A stretch of 5,374 bases of DNA from JBFJWR01 sp041623535 (GCA_041623535.1 JBFJWR010000209.1:1-5374); one strand, 5' to 3'; counted from the first letter of the stretch, positions 1 to 5,374 are shown. The notes: generated from the sequence alone by a model not told the origin. Numbers and translations are program-made.

Positions 1-181
1 ACCAGCACCGCCCACGGCGGTGCGCAGTGATCGCCGCCGCCCCGCGGCGGCGACCCGAAGGGCGAGGATGCGCGCTGGCGCATCCGAGTAATCCCACCCC
101 CTCGCGGACGTAGATTGTGCCTCTGGCAGGAGGTAAGGGCCCTGATGGGCCCTTTTTGGAATTGATGGCTGTGGGTGGACA
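1..181 (+). repeat. Tandem structured repeat, copy 1 (truncated by or starting at the window edge)
   Basis: This copy matches positions 203-383 at an offset of exactly 202 bp. Positions 1-158 differ from the second copy at only two sites (100 C/A and 146 T/G). Similarity then falls off, with six differences in 159-181. It contains three perfect stem-loops: 5-12 with 16-23 (8 bp, loop CAC), 31-40 with 44-53 (10 bp, loop CCC), and 66-73 with 78-85 (8 bp, loop GCTG). A less structured C-rich linker (about 89-107) follows, then a small alternative hairpin around 118-133 and an intrinsic terminator at 135-157. The period is not a multiple of three and I see no open reading frame through it, so it is not a protein repeat. 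The high identity stopping just past the terminator T-run suggests that the transcribed structure is the conserved unit. The left boundary cannot be set because the window begins here. I do not recognise the family. Confidence 0.85.
135..157 (+). terminator. Intrinsic terminator of repeat copy 1
   Basis: An 8-bp perfect stem, AAGGGCCC (135-142) pairing with GGGCCCTT (147-154), closes a TGAT loop and is followed by further T residues to 157. This is the classical rho-independent form: a GC core, an A-tract before it and a T-tract after it. It implies a plus-strand transcript ending here. Confidence 0.85.
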
Positions 182-202
182 GATGAGAACCCAGGGTTCG
201 AC

Positions 203-383
203 ACCAGCACCGCCCACGGCGGTGCGCAGTGATCGCCGCCGCCCCGCGGCGGCGACCCGAAGGGCGAGGATGCGCGCTGGCGCATCCGAGTAATCCCACC
301 CACTCGCGGACGTAGATTGTGCCTCTGGCAGGAGGTAAGGGCCCTGAGGGGCCCTTTTTGAATTTGATAACTGTGGGCGGCCA
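203..383 (+). repeat. Tandem structured repeat, copy 2
   Basis: This is the second copy of the 202-bp-period repeat. Its stem-loops sit at 207-214/218-225, 233-242/246-255 and 268-275/280-287, and its terminator at 337-359. All three GC-rich stems are identical to copy 1. The two substitutions in the conserved part fall outside stems, one in the C-rich linker (302) and one in the terminator loop (348). Conservation decays after 360, and the sequence from about 384 onward is unrelated to copy 1. The copy lies directly upstream of the mscL leader on the same strand, and its terminator would insulate mscL from transcription coming from the left. Candidate identities are a duplicated small RNA gene, a REP-like or other dispersed intergenic element, or the structured 3' tail of something outside the window. 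The sequence alone does not decide. Confidence 0.85.
337..359 (+). terminator. Intrinsic terminator of repeat copy 2
   Basis: The stem is the same as in copy 1, AAGGGCCC (337-344) pairing with GGGCCCTT (349-356), with loop TGAG and T residues to 359. The only change from copy 1 lies in the loop, so pairing is fully preserved. It sits 108 bp upstream of the mscL start, so mscL probably relies on a promoter located after it. Confidence 0.85.
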
Positions 384-467
384 ATGGAGGAGGGCAGCCA
401 GCGTAAATGCAAAAGTGATACGACTGAAAATCTGAATATCAAAAATTAACTGGAGAGAGATACAACA
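360..467 (+). promoter_or_regulatory. mscL leader region with ribosome binding site
   Basis: This AT-rich stretch separates the last terminator from mscL, so the mscL promoter should lie here. I could not pick a convincing -35/-10 pair. Several weak AT-rich hexamers exist around 404-442, but none is matched at proper spacing. The purine-rich GGAGAGAG at 452-459 lies 8 nt before the ATG at 468 and is a good Shine-Dalgarno sequence. It supports that start over the in-frame ATGs at 474 and 477. Confidence 0.5.
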
Positions 468-872
468 ATGAGCATGATGAAAGAATTCAAGGATTTTGCG
501 GTAAAGGGAAATGTTGTCGACATGGCGGTTGGCATCATCATCGGAGCAGCATTTGGCAAGATCGTTACTGCATTGGTTGCAGGCGTGGTCATGCCTCCGA
601 TTGGCGTGCTTCTGGGTGGTGTGGATTTTTCTGATTTGGCATATGTCATCAAGGAGGCCGCAGGTGATGCGCCTGCTGTCGTGATCAGCTACGGGGCGTT
701 TATTCAGACTTTGATTGACTTCGCGATCATTGCGTTTGCAATTTTTATGATCGTGAAAGGCATTAACAATCTGAAGAAGAAGGAAGAACAGGCGCCCAAG
801 GCTCCGCCGGCACCTTCTGCAGAACAGGTTTTGCTGACGGAAATACGTGATCTGCTGAAATCCAAGTCGTGA
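468..872 (+). CDS. mscL: Large-conductance mechanosensitive channel MscL
   Basis: This inner-membrane channel opens under membrane tension and releases small cytoplasmic solutes during hypo-osmotic shock. The 134-residue product is close to the usual family length (E. coli 136) and aligns with the E. coli protein from end to end by eye. It has the amphipathic N-terminal segment KEFKDFAVKGNVVD, then TM1 at about residues 16-44 with the pore region AVGIIIGAAFGKIV, including Gly22 and Lys31 at the E. coli positions. A periplasmic loop follows, then TM2 at about 77-100, a basic cluster (KKK, 103-105), an Ala/Pro-rich linker at about 107-119, and the conserved C-terminal bundle helix LLTEIRDLL. 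The start is chosen from the ribosome binding site at 452-459 and from agreement with the E. coli N-terminus. By hand count the gene is about 50% GC, clearly lower than the downstream genes. The identification is very secure. Confidence 0.98.
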   Translation: MSMMKEFKDFAVKGNVVDMAVGIIIGAAFGKIVTALVAGVVMPPIGVLLGGVDFSDLAYVIKEAAGDAPAVVISYGAFIQTLIDFAIIAFAIFMIVKGINNLKKKEEQAPKAPPAPSAEQVLLTEIRDLLKSKS

Positions 873-880
873 TCGTCGGT

Positions 881-902
881 TTATTCACAACCTTTTGAAT
901 AA
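881..902. other. AT-rich inverted repeat after mscL
   Basis: TTATTCA (881-887) is the perfect complement of TGAATAA (896-902), with an 8-nt loop. It begins 8 bp after the mscL stop codon. The stem is AT-only apart from one pair and has no T-run after it, so it is a poor intrinsic terminator. It may be a weak 3' end structure or chance. Confidence 0.3.
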
Positions 903-978
903 CACACGTATCCCCGGAATTTGCCGAATTCAGATCTGCGGCGTGGTGTCAGAAAAGCCGGAAGGGCAGGCGCGCATC

Positions 979-1006
979 TTTACAGCGATGCCAGTTCCAC
1001 TACAGT
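979..1006 (+). promoter_or_regulatory. Candidate sigma-70 promoter for the serine hydrolase
   Basis: TTTACA (979-984, five of six to the -35 consensus) and TACAGT (1001-1006, four of six to the -10 consensus) are separated by 16 bp. Transcription would begin around 1013, giving a leader of about 30 nt that contains GAGG at 1029-1032 ahead of the ATG at 1044. The prediction comes from the sequence only. It fits the ATG start and is incompatible with the upstream TTG start at 921. Confidence 0.35.
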
Positions 1007-1043
1007 GCGTAATTGCCATTATTTCACTGAGGCGGACACGCAC

Positions 1044-2306
1044 ATGATCAGAACCGGCCGGAAAAACCGTGTCATGGTCCCGCGGGACCTGGACAGTGTC
1101 ACCACCATCCGCTCGGCTGACGAGGTGGATCCGCAACAGGTTGGCCTGCAGACGAAGAACATCGACCGCATCTGGCGCAGCGTCCGGGGTTTCTACCAAC
1201 TCGGCCTGCACCCCGCGATGACCCTTGTATTGCGCCGGCGGGGCCAGGTGGTGATGAGTCGCGGGATTGGCCACGCCATGGGAAATGGCCCCGGGGAGAC
1301 CGGCGTGCCGCCGATCCTGGCGACGCCGGACTCTCCGGCCTGCCTGTTCTCCGGTTCCAAGGCCGTGACCGCGATGTTGATTCACAAGCTTGCGGAAACT
1401 GGAGCCCTGAATCTGGATGACCGGGTCGCGGCACATATCCCGGACTTTGCCCGGAATGGCAAGGAGAACACAACGATACTGCACCTGCTGACCCATCGGG
1501 CCGGAATCGCCACCATCCCGATCAAGGATCCGGACCCGTCGCTGCTGTTCGACTTCGATTTCATGGTCAAGCTGCTTTGTGCCACCGGGCTGGATTCACA
1601 TCCGGGCGACCGCCAGGCCTATCATGCCGTGACCAGCGGTTACATTCTGGGAGAGGTTGCCCGGCGTGCCTCGGGTAAGTCGCTGCAAGAACTGATTCGT
1701 GAAGTACTGGCGGCGCCGCTGGGGTGCACGGCAATGAGCTACGGTCTGCCCGAAGAACAGCGGTCTGACTATGCCAAGAGCTGGTCCACCGGTCCGGACC
1801 ATGTGCCGGTTGTCAGCCAGTTGGTGAAGCGCGTTCTCGGGGCGGAAGCCAGCATCGTGGCGCCGGCGCTGGAAACCCCCGAGGGGCTCTCTGCGGTTAT
1901 TCCGGCTGCCAACATCTACGCCAGTGCCGAAGACATGTGCCGGTTTTTCCAGATGTTGCTGCAGGGTGGCCAGTGGAACGATACACAGGTGTTCCGGCCG
2001 GAAACGGTCGCGGCGGCCACCCGTCCGTCCGGGCCGCTTACCATCGACAGCCTGCTCATGGTGCCGGTACGGTTCTCGGCCGGTTTTGTACTGGGTGAGT
2101 GGCCCGTCGGGCTCTATGGCCTCAACACTGCGAATGCTTTTGGCCACCTGGGTTTCCTGCACATCCTCTGCTGGGCAGACCCGGCGCGGGATATCTCCTG
2201 TTCATTTCTGAGCACAGGAAAGTCGATTTCTCCGGAGGGTTTCATCGGCTTCGCCAATGTAATCCGCACCGTCAGCCAGCAGTGTTCTGTGCTGGGCAGT
2301 CGCTAG
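1044..2306 (+). CDS. Serine hydrolase, class C beta-lactamase / EstB-like family
   Basis: The predicted protein is a 420-residue serine hydrolase of the beta-lactamase-related (peptidase S12) fold. With the ATG at 1044 as residue 1, the nucleophile motif SxxK is S103-G-S-K106 in the context LFSGSKAVTAM. The likely catalytic Tyr is Y193 in YHAVTSGYILGEV, and the third box is H368-L-G in AFGHLGF, replacing the KTG of true beta-lactamases. LLTHRAGI (about 148-155) is the typical 'LLTHxSG' signature of this family. There is no signal peptide or membrane segment, so a cytosolic esterase, lipase or amidase is more likely than a periplasmic beta-lactamase. The substrate is unknown. The frame stays open up to a TTG at 921 (461 residues), but that start lacks a good ribosome binding site and its extra 41 residues show no family features. 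GAGG at 1029-1032 favours 1044; ATG 1074 is a further possibility. It lies on the same strand as mscL but has its own candidate promoter. Confidence 0.88.
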   Translation: MIRTGRKNRVMVPRDLDSVTTIRSADEVDPQQVGLQTKNIDRIWRSVRGFYQLGLHPAMTLVLRRRGQVVMSRGIGHAMGNGPGETGVPPILATPDSPACLFSGSKAVTAMLIHKLAETGALNLDDRVAAHIPDFARNGKENTTILHLLTHRAGIATIPIKDPDPSLLFDFDFMVKLLCATGLDSHPGDRQAYHAVTSGYILGEVARRASGKSLQELIREVLAAPLGCTAMSYGLPEEQRSDYAKSWSTGPDHVPVVSQLVKRVLGAEASIVAPALETPEGLSAVIPAANIYASAEDMCRFFQMLLQGGQWNDTQVFRPETVAAATRPSGPLTIDSLLMVPVRFSAGFVLGEWPVGLYGLNTANAFGHLGFLHILCWADPARDISCSFLSTGKSISPEGFIGFANVIRTVSQQCSVLGSR

Positions 2307-2398
2307 TTCCGGTTCGGCTGCCGGACAATGGCGCGTCGTGAATACCCGGATGAGACCCGTGCAGGTTTGGCGCGGGCCCGGTGTGCGCCTGGTCGGGC
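2307..2398. other. Convergent intergenic region
   Basis: These 92 bp separate the stop codons of the plus-strand hydrolase and the minus-strand slipin. Two modest hairpins are possible: TCCGG/CCGGA at 2308-2312/2321-2325 and GGCGC/GCGCC at 2369-2373/2385-2389. Neither is followed by a T-tract on either strand, so I see no clear intrinsic terminator. Termination here may be rho-dependent or structure-only. Confidence 0.4.
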
Positions 2399-3151
2399 TT
2401 ACGTCTTCTTCCTGCCGAGGAGTGGCTCGATCAGATCCATGGGCAAGGGGAATACGATGGTGGAGTTTTTTTCTCCCGCCACCTCGATCAGGGTCTGCAG
2501 ATAACGCAATTGCATGGCCTGCGGTTGCTCGGACAGTCGCGCCGCCGCATCCCGTAATTTTTCCGATGCCTGTACCTCGCCCTCCGCATGGATCACCTTG
2601 GCGCGGCGGGAGCGTTCCGCTTCTGCCTGTCGGGCGATGGCGCGGATCATGCTCTCATCGAGGTCGACATGCTTGATCTCGACGTTGTTGACCTTGACGC
2701 CCCAGGCGTCCGTGGCCTTGTCGAGGATGGTCTGGATATCCTTGTTGAGCTTGTCGCGTTCGGCCAGCATGTCATCGAGTTCGTGCTGGCCAAGCACCGA
2801 ACGCAGGGTGGTTTGCGCCAGTTGGCTGACGGCGTCGTAATAGCGTTCCACCTGGATGATCGCGCGCTCTGGATCGACCACGTAGAAATAGACAACCGCA
2901 TTCACTTTGACGGAGACGTTGTCCTTGGAGATCACGTCCTGGGTCGGTACGTCCATCACGATCACACGCAAATCGACGCGGACCATGCGCTGGATAATGG
3001 GCACGAGGATGATCAGGCCAGGACCCTTGACGCCGGTGAAACGTCCCAGCGTGAACACCACGCCTCGTTCATATTCGGGCAGAATGCGGATCGAGGCGGC
3101 CAGAAAGGCGATCACCAGTATCAGAATTACACCACCAAAATTTACCAGCAT
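2399..3151 (-). CDS. Slipin (stomatin-like SPFH/band 7 membrane protein)
   Basis: This membrane-anchored scaffold protein of the stomatin family partners with NfeD-type proteases and is thought to organise membrane microdomains. The 250-residue product has one N-terminal hydrophobic segment (about 5-20), followed directly by RILPEYERGVVFTLGRF, the typical slipin entry to the SPFH domain (about 22-165). Further hallmarks are GPGLIILVPIIQ with a conserved Pro51, DVPTQDVISKDNVSV, the VDP at 92-94, and LRSVLGQHELDDMLAERD. A charged helical/coiled-coil stretch rich in Ala, Glu and Arg covers about 166-208 (ARQAEAERSRRAKVIHAEGE). The C-terminus STIVFPLPMDLIEPL is hydrophobic, as in archaeal p-stomatin. 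The ATG follows the nfeD stop by 2 nt. Its Shine-Dalgarno GAGGA (minus strand, 3161-3165) lies within the last nfeD codons, which points to translational coupling. It is full length. The family is certain; the cellular role is inferred. Confidence 0.96.
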   Translation of the reverse strand: MLVNFGGVILILVIAFLAASIRILPEYERGVVFTLGRFTGVKGPGLIILVPIIQRMVRVDLRVIVMDVPTQDVISKDNVSVKVNAVVYFYVVDPERAIIQVERYYDAVSQLAQTTLRSVLGQHELDDMLAERDKLNKDIQTILDKATDAWGVKVNNVEIKHVDLDESMIRAIARQAEAERSRRAKVIHAEGEVQASEKLRDAAARLSEQPQAMQLRYLQTLIEVAGEKNSTIVFPLPMDLIEPLLGRKKT

Positions 3152-3153
3152 TG

Positions 3154-4545
3154 TCAGGATTCCTCGGTTGATTTACTTACTTCAGAGGGCTCCACGGTCA
3201 GCCGCAAGCCGTCGCGCGCGGTGATCGTGAGTTGTTGACCCTTGCGCACGCCCGCCGAGCAGTCGGCGGTCCAGCGTTCGCCATGCAACCAGACGGTACC
3301 CTCGCCGTGGAAGTCCTCGTCGGCCTCCACGGTGGCGCCGATCAGGGTTTCACGCCCGGTGACCACGGCACGCCGTCGCGAACGCAGCAGCAGGAACATG
3401 GTCATTGCAATCAGCAGGACCGATGCGCTGGCAATGCCCGCCACCAGCGCCAACGGCAACTGGTAACCCGGAACGCCGGTGTCCAGCAGCATGATCGATC
3501 CGATGACGAACGCGGCGACACCACCCAGTCCGAGCACGCCGAAACTGGGCATGAAACCCTCGGCGATCATCAGTAACAGGCCGAGAATGATCAGTGCCAG
3601 CCCGGTGTAATTGACCGGCAGCAATTGCAGGGCGAAGAGTGCCAGCAGCAGGCAGATGGCGCCCACCACACCGGGGACCAGGGCGCCGGGGCTGTATCCC
3701 TCCAGGATCAGGCCGTAGATGCCGATCATGAGCAGCAGGTAGGCGACGGTCGGGTTGGTCAGGATGGCCAGCAGTTCGATACGCCAGTCCGGTTCCAGGG
3801 GGGTGAGCACCAGCCCCTCGGTCTGCAGGGTGACGTCGCGTCCATTCACCTGCAGTATCTTGCCGTCCAGCGCGTCCAGGAGGGCGGGTATGTCCGCCGC
3901 CACTGTATCGATCACGTTTTGCTCCAGGGCCTCGCTGGCGGACAGGCTGGCGCCACTGCGCACTGCCTCTTCCCCCCAGTCTGCATTGCGGCCCCGTTGC
4001 TCAGCCAGGCTGCGGATATAGGCAACCGCGTCGTTGACCGCCTTGCGTTCCAGGGCATTGCCCGGCGCGGGGTCGGCGGGGGAGTCCTGGCCTTCCGCCT
4101 CCTTTTCCTGCTTGTCGGCCGGGATCTCCGGCATTTTCGGGGGGCCGCCGATGGGCACCGGGGTCGCCGCACCCAGGTTGGTCGCCGGCGCCATCGCGGC
4201 GTGGTGGGTGGCATACAGGATGTAGGTTCCGGCACTGGCGGCGCGCGCGCCGGAAGGACCCACGTAACCGATCACCGGAACCGTTGATGCGAGGATGGCC
4301 TTGATGATGTCACGCATGGAGGCATCCAGCCCGCCCGGCGTATCGATGCGTAGAACGACCAGTTGGGCGCCCTGATCGTGGGCCTCACGCAGTGATTTCA
4401 CCACGTGTTCTTTGATCGCGGGGCCGATGGGTCCGTCGATTTCGATGAGGAATCCACTGCCGGATGCGCACGCCGTACCGGGGATCGTGCCCAGTGCGAT
4501 CGGGATGAGAACACTCAAAACACAGAGTTGCACAAAATATTTCAT
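3154..4545 (-). CDS. nfeD: Long-form NfeD membrane-bound serine protease (ClpP-class)
   Basis: This integral membrane protease has a ClpP-like domain and cleaves or regulates its partner slipin. With the ATG at 4545 the protein has 463 residues. A signal peptide covers about 1-28 (hydrophobic core, then ACAS). The ClpP-like domain at about 32-225 contains LRIDTPGGLD and GARAASAGTYI with likely nucleophile Ser104. The probable general base is Lys168 in ERKAVNDAVAYIRSLA. A Pro/Glu/Lys-rich linker (about 130-165) sits between the two catalytic residues. Five hydrophobic segments follow (about 257-283, 288-311, 313-331, 336-354, 365-388), and the C-terminus is a soluble OB-fold NfeD domain (about 395-455, TLIGATVEADEDF ... 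GERWTADCSAG). The frame is open back to a TTG at 4608, but the 21 extra residues would bury the signal peptide, so the ATG is preferred even though its Shine-Dalgarno is weak. It lies 70 nt after the ACR3 stop and 2 nt before slipin. The domain assignment is firm; the catalytic Lys is assigned by family pattern. Confidence 0.95.
   Translation of the reverse strand: MKYFVQLCVLSVLIPIALGTIPGTACASGSGFLIEIDGPIGPAIKEHVVKSLREAHDQGAQLVVLRIDTPGGLDASMRDIIKAILASTVPVIGYVGPSGARAASAGTYILYATHHAAMAPATNLGAATPVPIGGPPKMPEIPADKQEKEAEGQDSPADPAPGNALERKAVNDAVAYIRSLAEQRGRNADWGEEAVRSGASLSASEALEQNVIDTVAADIPALLDALDGKILQVNGRDVTLQTEGLVLTPLEPDWRIELLAILTNPTVAYLLLMIGIYGLILEGYSPGALVPGVVGAICLLLALFALQLLPVNYTGLALIILGLLLMIAEGFMPSFGVLGLGGVAAFVIGSIMLLDTGVPGYQLPLALVAGIASASVLLIAMTMFLLLRSRRRAVVTGRETLIGATVEADEDFHGEGTVWLHGERWTADCSAGVRKGQQLTITARDGLRLTVEPSEVSKSTEES
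3161..3165 (-). promoter_or_regulatory. Slipin ribosome binding site embedded in the nfeD 3' end
   Basis: On the minus strand GAGGA lies 9 nt before the slipin ATG and overlaps the Glu-Glu codons near the nfeD C-terminus. Ribosomes finishing nfeD would unload next to the slipin start, favouring coupled, balanced synthesis of the two partners. Confidence 0.7.
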
Positions 4546-4615
4546 CACAGGCTGCAGAATAGCACCGCCGCCCGCACGTGAGCAGGATACGCGGGAGCGG
4601 GGTGGCAAATGGCGA

Positions 4616-5374
4616 TCAGGGAAACTTGTGACGGGCGCGGTTTGCCAGGGCCACCAGCGACAGCATCACCGGCACTTCGACCAACACACCCACCACGGTG
4701 GCCAGGGCGGCGCCGGAATGCAGTCCGAACAGGCTGATGGCAACGGCTACGGCGAGTTCGAAGAAATTGGATGTGCCGATCAGGGCGGCCGGTGCCGCGG
4801 TGCTGAACGGTACCCGCCACAGGTAGGCCCAGCCAAACGCGACGAAGAACACCCCGTAGCCCTGGATCAGCAGGGGAATCGCGATCAGGGCGATCACCAG
4901 GGGGCGGTCGAGGATGGTCTGCGCCTGGAAGCCAAACAGCAGCACCACGGTGGCAAGCAGGCCCATGATCGAAAAGGGCTTCAGGGCACCCGTGAATTGT
5001 GCGATGCCTGCGTGATTCCCTGCCTGGTCCAGCACCTTGCGGGTGGCGTATCCGGCGGCCAGCGGGATCACAACGTACAGCGCCACAGACAACAGCAGCG
5101 TGTTCCAGGGGACGACAATGTCTGTCACGCCCAGCAGCAGGGCGGTCAGTGGCGCGAAGGCAAACACCATGATGATGTCGTTCACGGAAACCTGCACCAG
5201 GGTGTAGTTCGCGTCCCCGCGCACCAGTTGGCTCCAGACAAACACCATGGCCGTGCAGGGAGCAACGCCAAGCAGGATCATGCCGGCGATGTATTCCCGG
5301 GCAGTTTGCGGATCGACCAGGCCAGCGAAGATGTACTCGAAAAACAGGATACCCAGTCCGGCCATGGTGAAGGG
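4616..5374 (-). CDS. acr3: ACR3-family arsenite efflux permease (5' end outside the window)
   Basis: This inner-membrane transporter of the bile acid/arsenite superfamily (ACR3, often annotated arsB) extrudes arsenite using the proton motive force. Only the C-terminal 252 residues are present. The frame runs off the right edge (codons for Pro-Phe-Thr precede the Met at 5365), and about the first 100 residues of a roughly 350-residue protein are missing. Diagnostic motifs are YIAGMILLGVAPCTAMVFVWSQL, containing the conserved cysteine needed for As(III) handling (codon 5255-5257), then LVQVSVNDIIM, and near the C-terminus TSNFFELAVAVAISLFG with the conserved Glu, followed by SGAALATVVGVLVEVPVM. 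About seven or eight hydrophobic segments are visible. It ends RARHKFP, 70 nt upstream of nfeD with no terminator between, so read-through into nfeD-slipin is possible. No arsR or arsC is visible here; they could lie beyond the edge. Family assignment is very secure. Confidence 0.95.
   Translation of the reverse strand, partial: PFTMAGLGILFFEYIFAGLVDPQTAREYIAGMILLGVAPCTAMVFVWSQLVRGDANYTLVQVSVNDIIMVFAFAPLTALLLGVTDIVVPWNTLLLSVALYVVIPLAAGYATRKVLDQAGNHAGIAQFTGALKPFSIMGLLATVVLLFGFQAQTILDRPLVIALIAIPLLIQGYGVFFVAFGWAYLWRVPFSTAAPAALIGTSNFFELAVAVAISLFGLHSGAALATVVGVLVEVPVMLSLVALANRARHKFP

Noticed and set aside
165..205. GGTTCGAC followed by ACCA resembling the T-loop and 3' end of a tRNA or tmRNA.
   Set aside because: The flanks do not form the 5-bp T-stem and no acceptor, D or anticodon arms can be drawn.
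1..383. CRISPR array or integron attC sites.
   Set aside because: Only two long repeats with a 202-bp period and no short-repeat/spacer alternation; no attC-type core sites are apparent and no cas or integrase gene is present.
384..449. A 21-codon open frame (ATG 384 to TAA 447-449) ending 18 nt before mscL, as a possible leader peptide.
   Set aside because: The ribosome binding site is poor, the composition shows no regulatory codon run, and mscL is not known to use a leader peptide.
930..1496. Minus-strand open frames opposite the serine hydrolase (also 1596-2162).
   Set aside because: They are antisense to a gene with intact catalytic motifs; the translations are Arg/His-rich with no recognisable fold.
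2362..2391. Hairpin in the convergent region as a bidirectional terminator.
   Set aside because: The stem is only about 5 bp with an 11-nt loop and has no T-tract on either strand.
2588..3238. Long plus-strand open frames opposite slipin and nfeD (also 3232-3576 and 3625-4287).
   Set aside because: They are antisense shadows of well-recognised genes in GC-rich DNA. Their translations are His/Gln/Asp-rich with no recognisable domain.
4553..4581. Minus-strand TGCTCA/TATTCT with 17-bp spacing as an nfeD promoter.
   Set aside because: The -35 match is poor, and transcription would start almost at the ATG, leaving no room for a leader.

Overview
The window looks like chromosomal DNA from a gammaproteobacterium of moderately high GC. 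The MscL protein closely follows the Escherichia coli sequence in layout and motifs, and most genes run at roughly 60% GC or more. The assignment is an inference from protein character; no rRNA or other taxonomic marker is present.

Layout. Positions 1-467 hold no protein gene. They contain two copies of an approximately 200-bp tandem repeat (period exactly 202 bp). Each copy carries three perfect GC-rich stem-loops and ends in a textbook intrinsic terminator. This repeat is the least explained part of the window. On the plus strand follow mscL (468-872, large-conductance mechanosensitive channel) and a cytosolic serine hydrolase of the class C beta-lactamase/esterase fold (best start 1044, end 2306). 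From 2399 to the right edge everything is on the minus strand. Read in the direction of transcription, the order is an ACR3-type arsenite efflux permease (cut by the window edge), a long-form NfeD membrane serine protease, and a slipin (stomatin/SPFH protein). The two gene sets converge at 2307-2398.

How the genes relate. NfeD and slipin are a well-known conserved pair: a ClpP-like membrane protease and its SPFH-domain partner. Here only 2 nt separate them, and the slipin ribosome binding site lies inside the last codons of nfeD, so translational coupling is likely. The ACR3 permease ends 70 nt upstream of the signal-peptide-bearing nfeD start with no visible terminator, so co-transcription is possible, although no functional link is established. 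MscL and the serine hydrolase appear to be independent genes. The hydrolase has its own candidate promoter after mscL.

Most of the window is ordinary housekeeping or accessory content. The item most worth pursuing is the structured tandem repeat at 1-383, which may encode duplicated small RNAs and may continue beyond the left edge.
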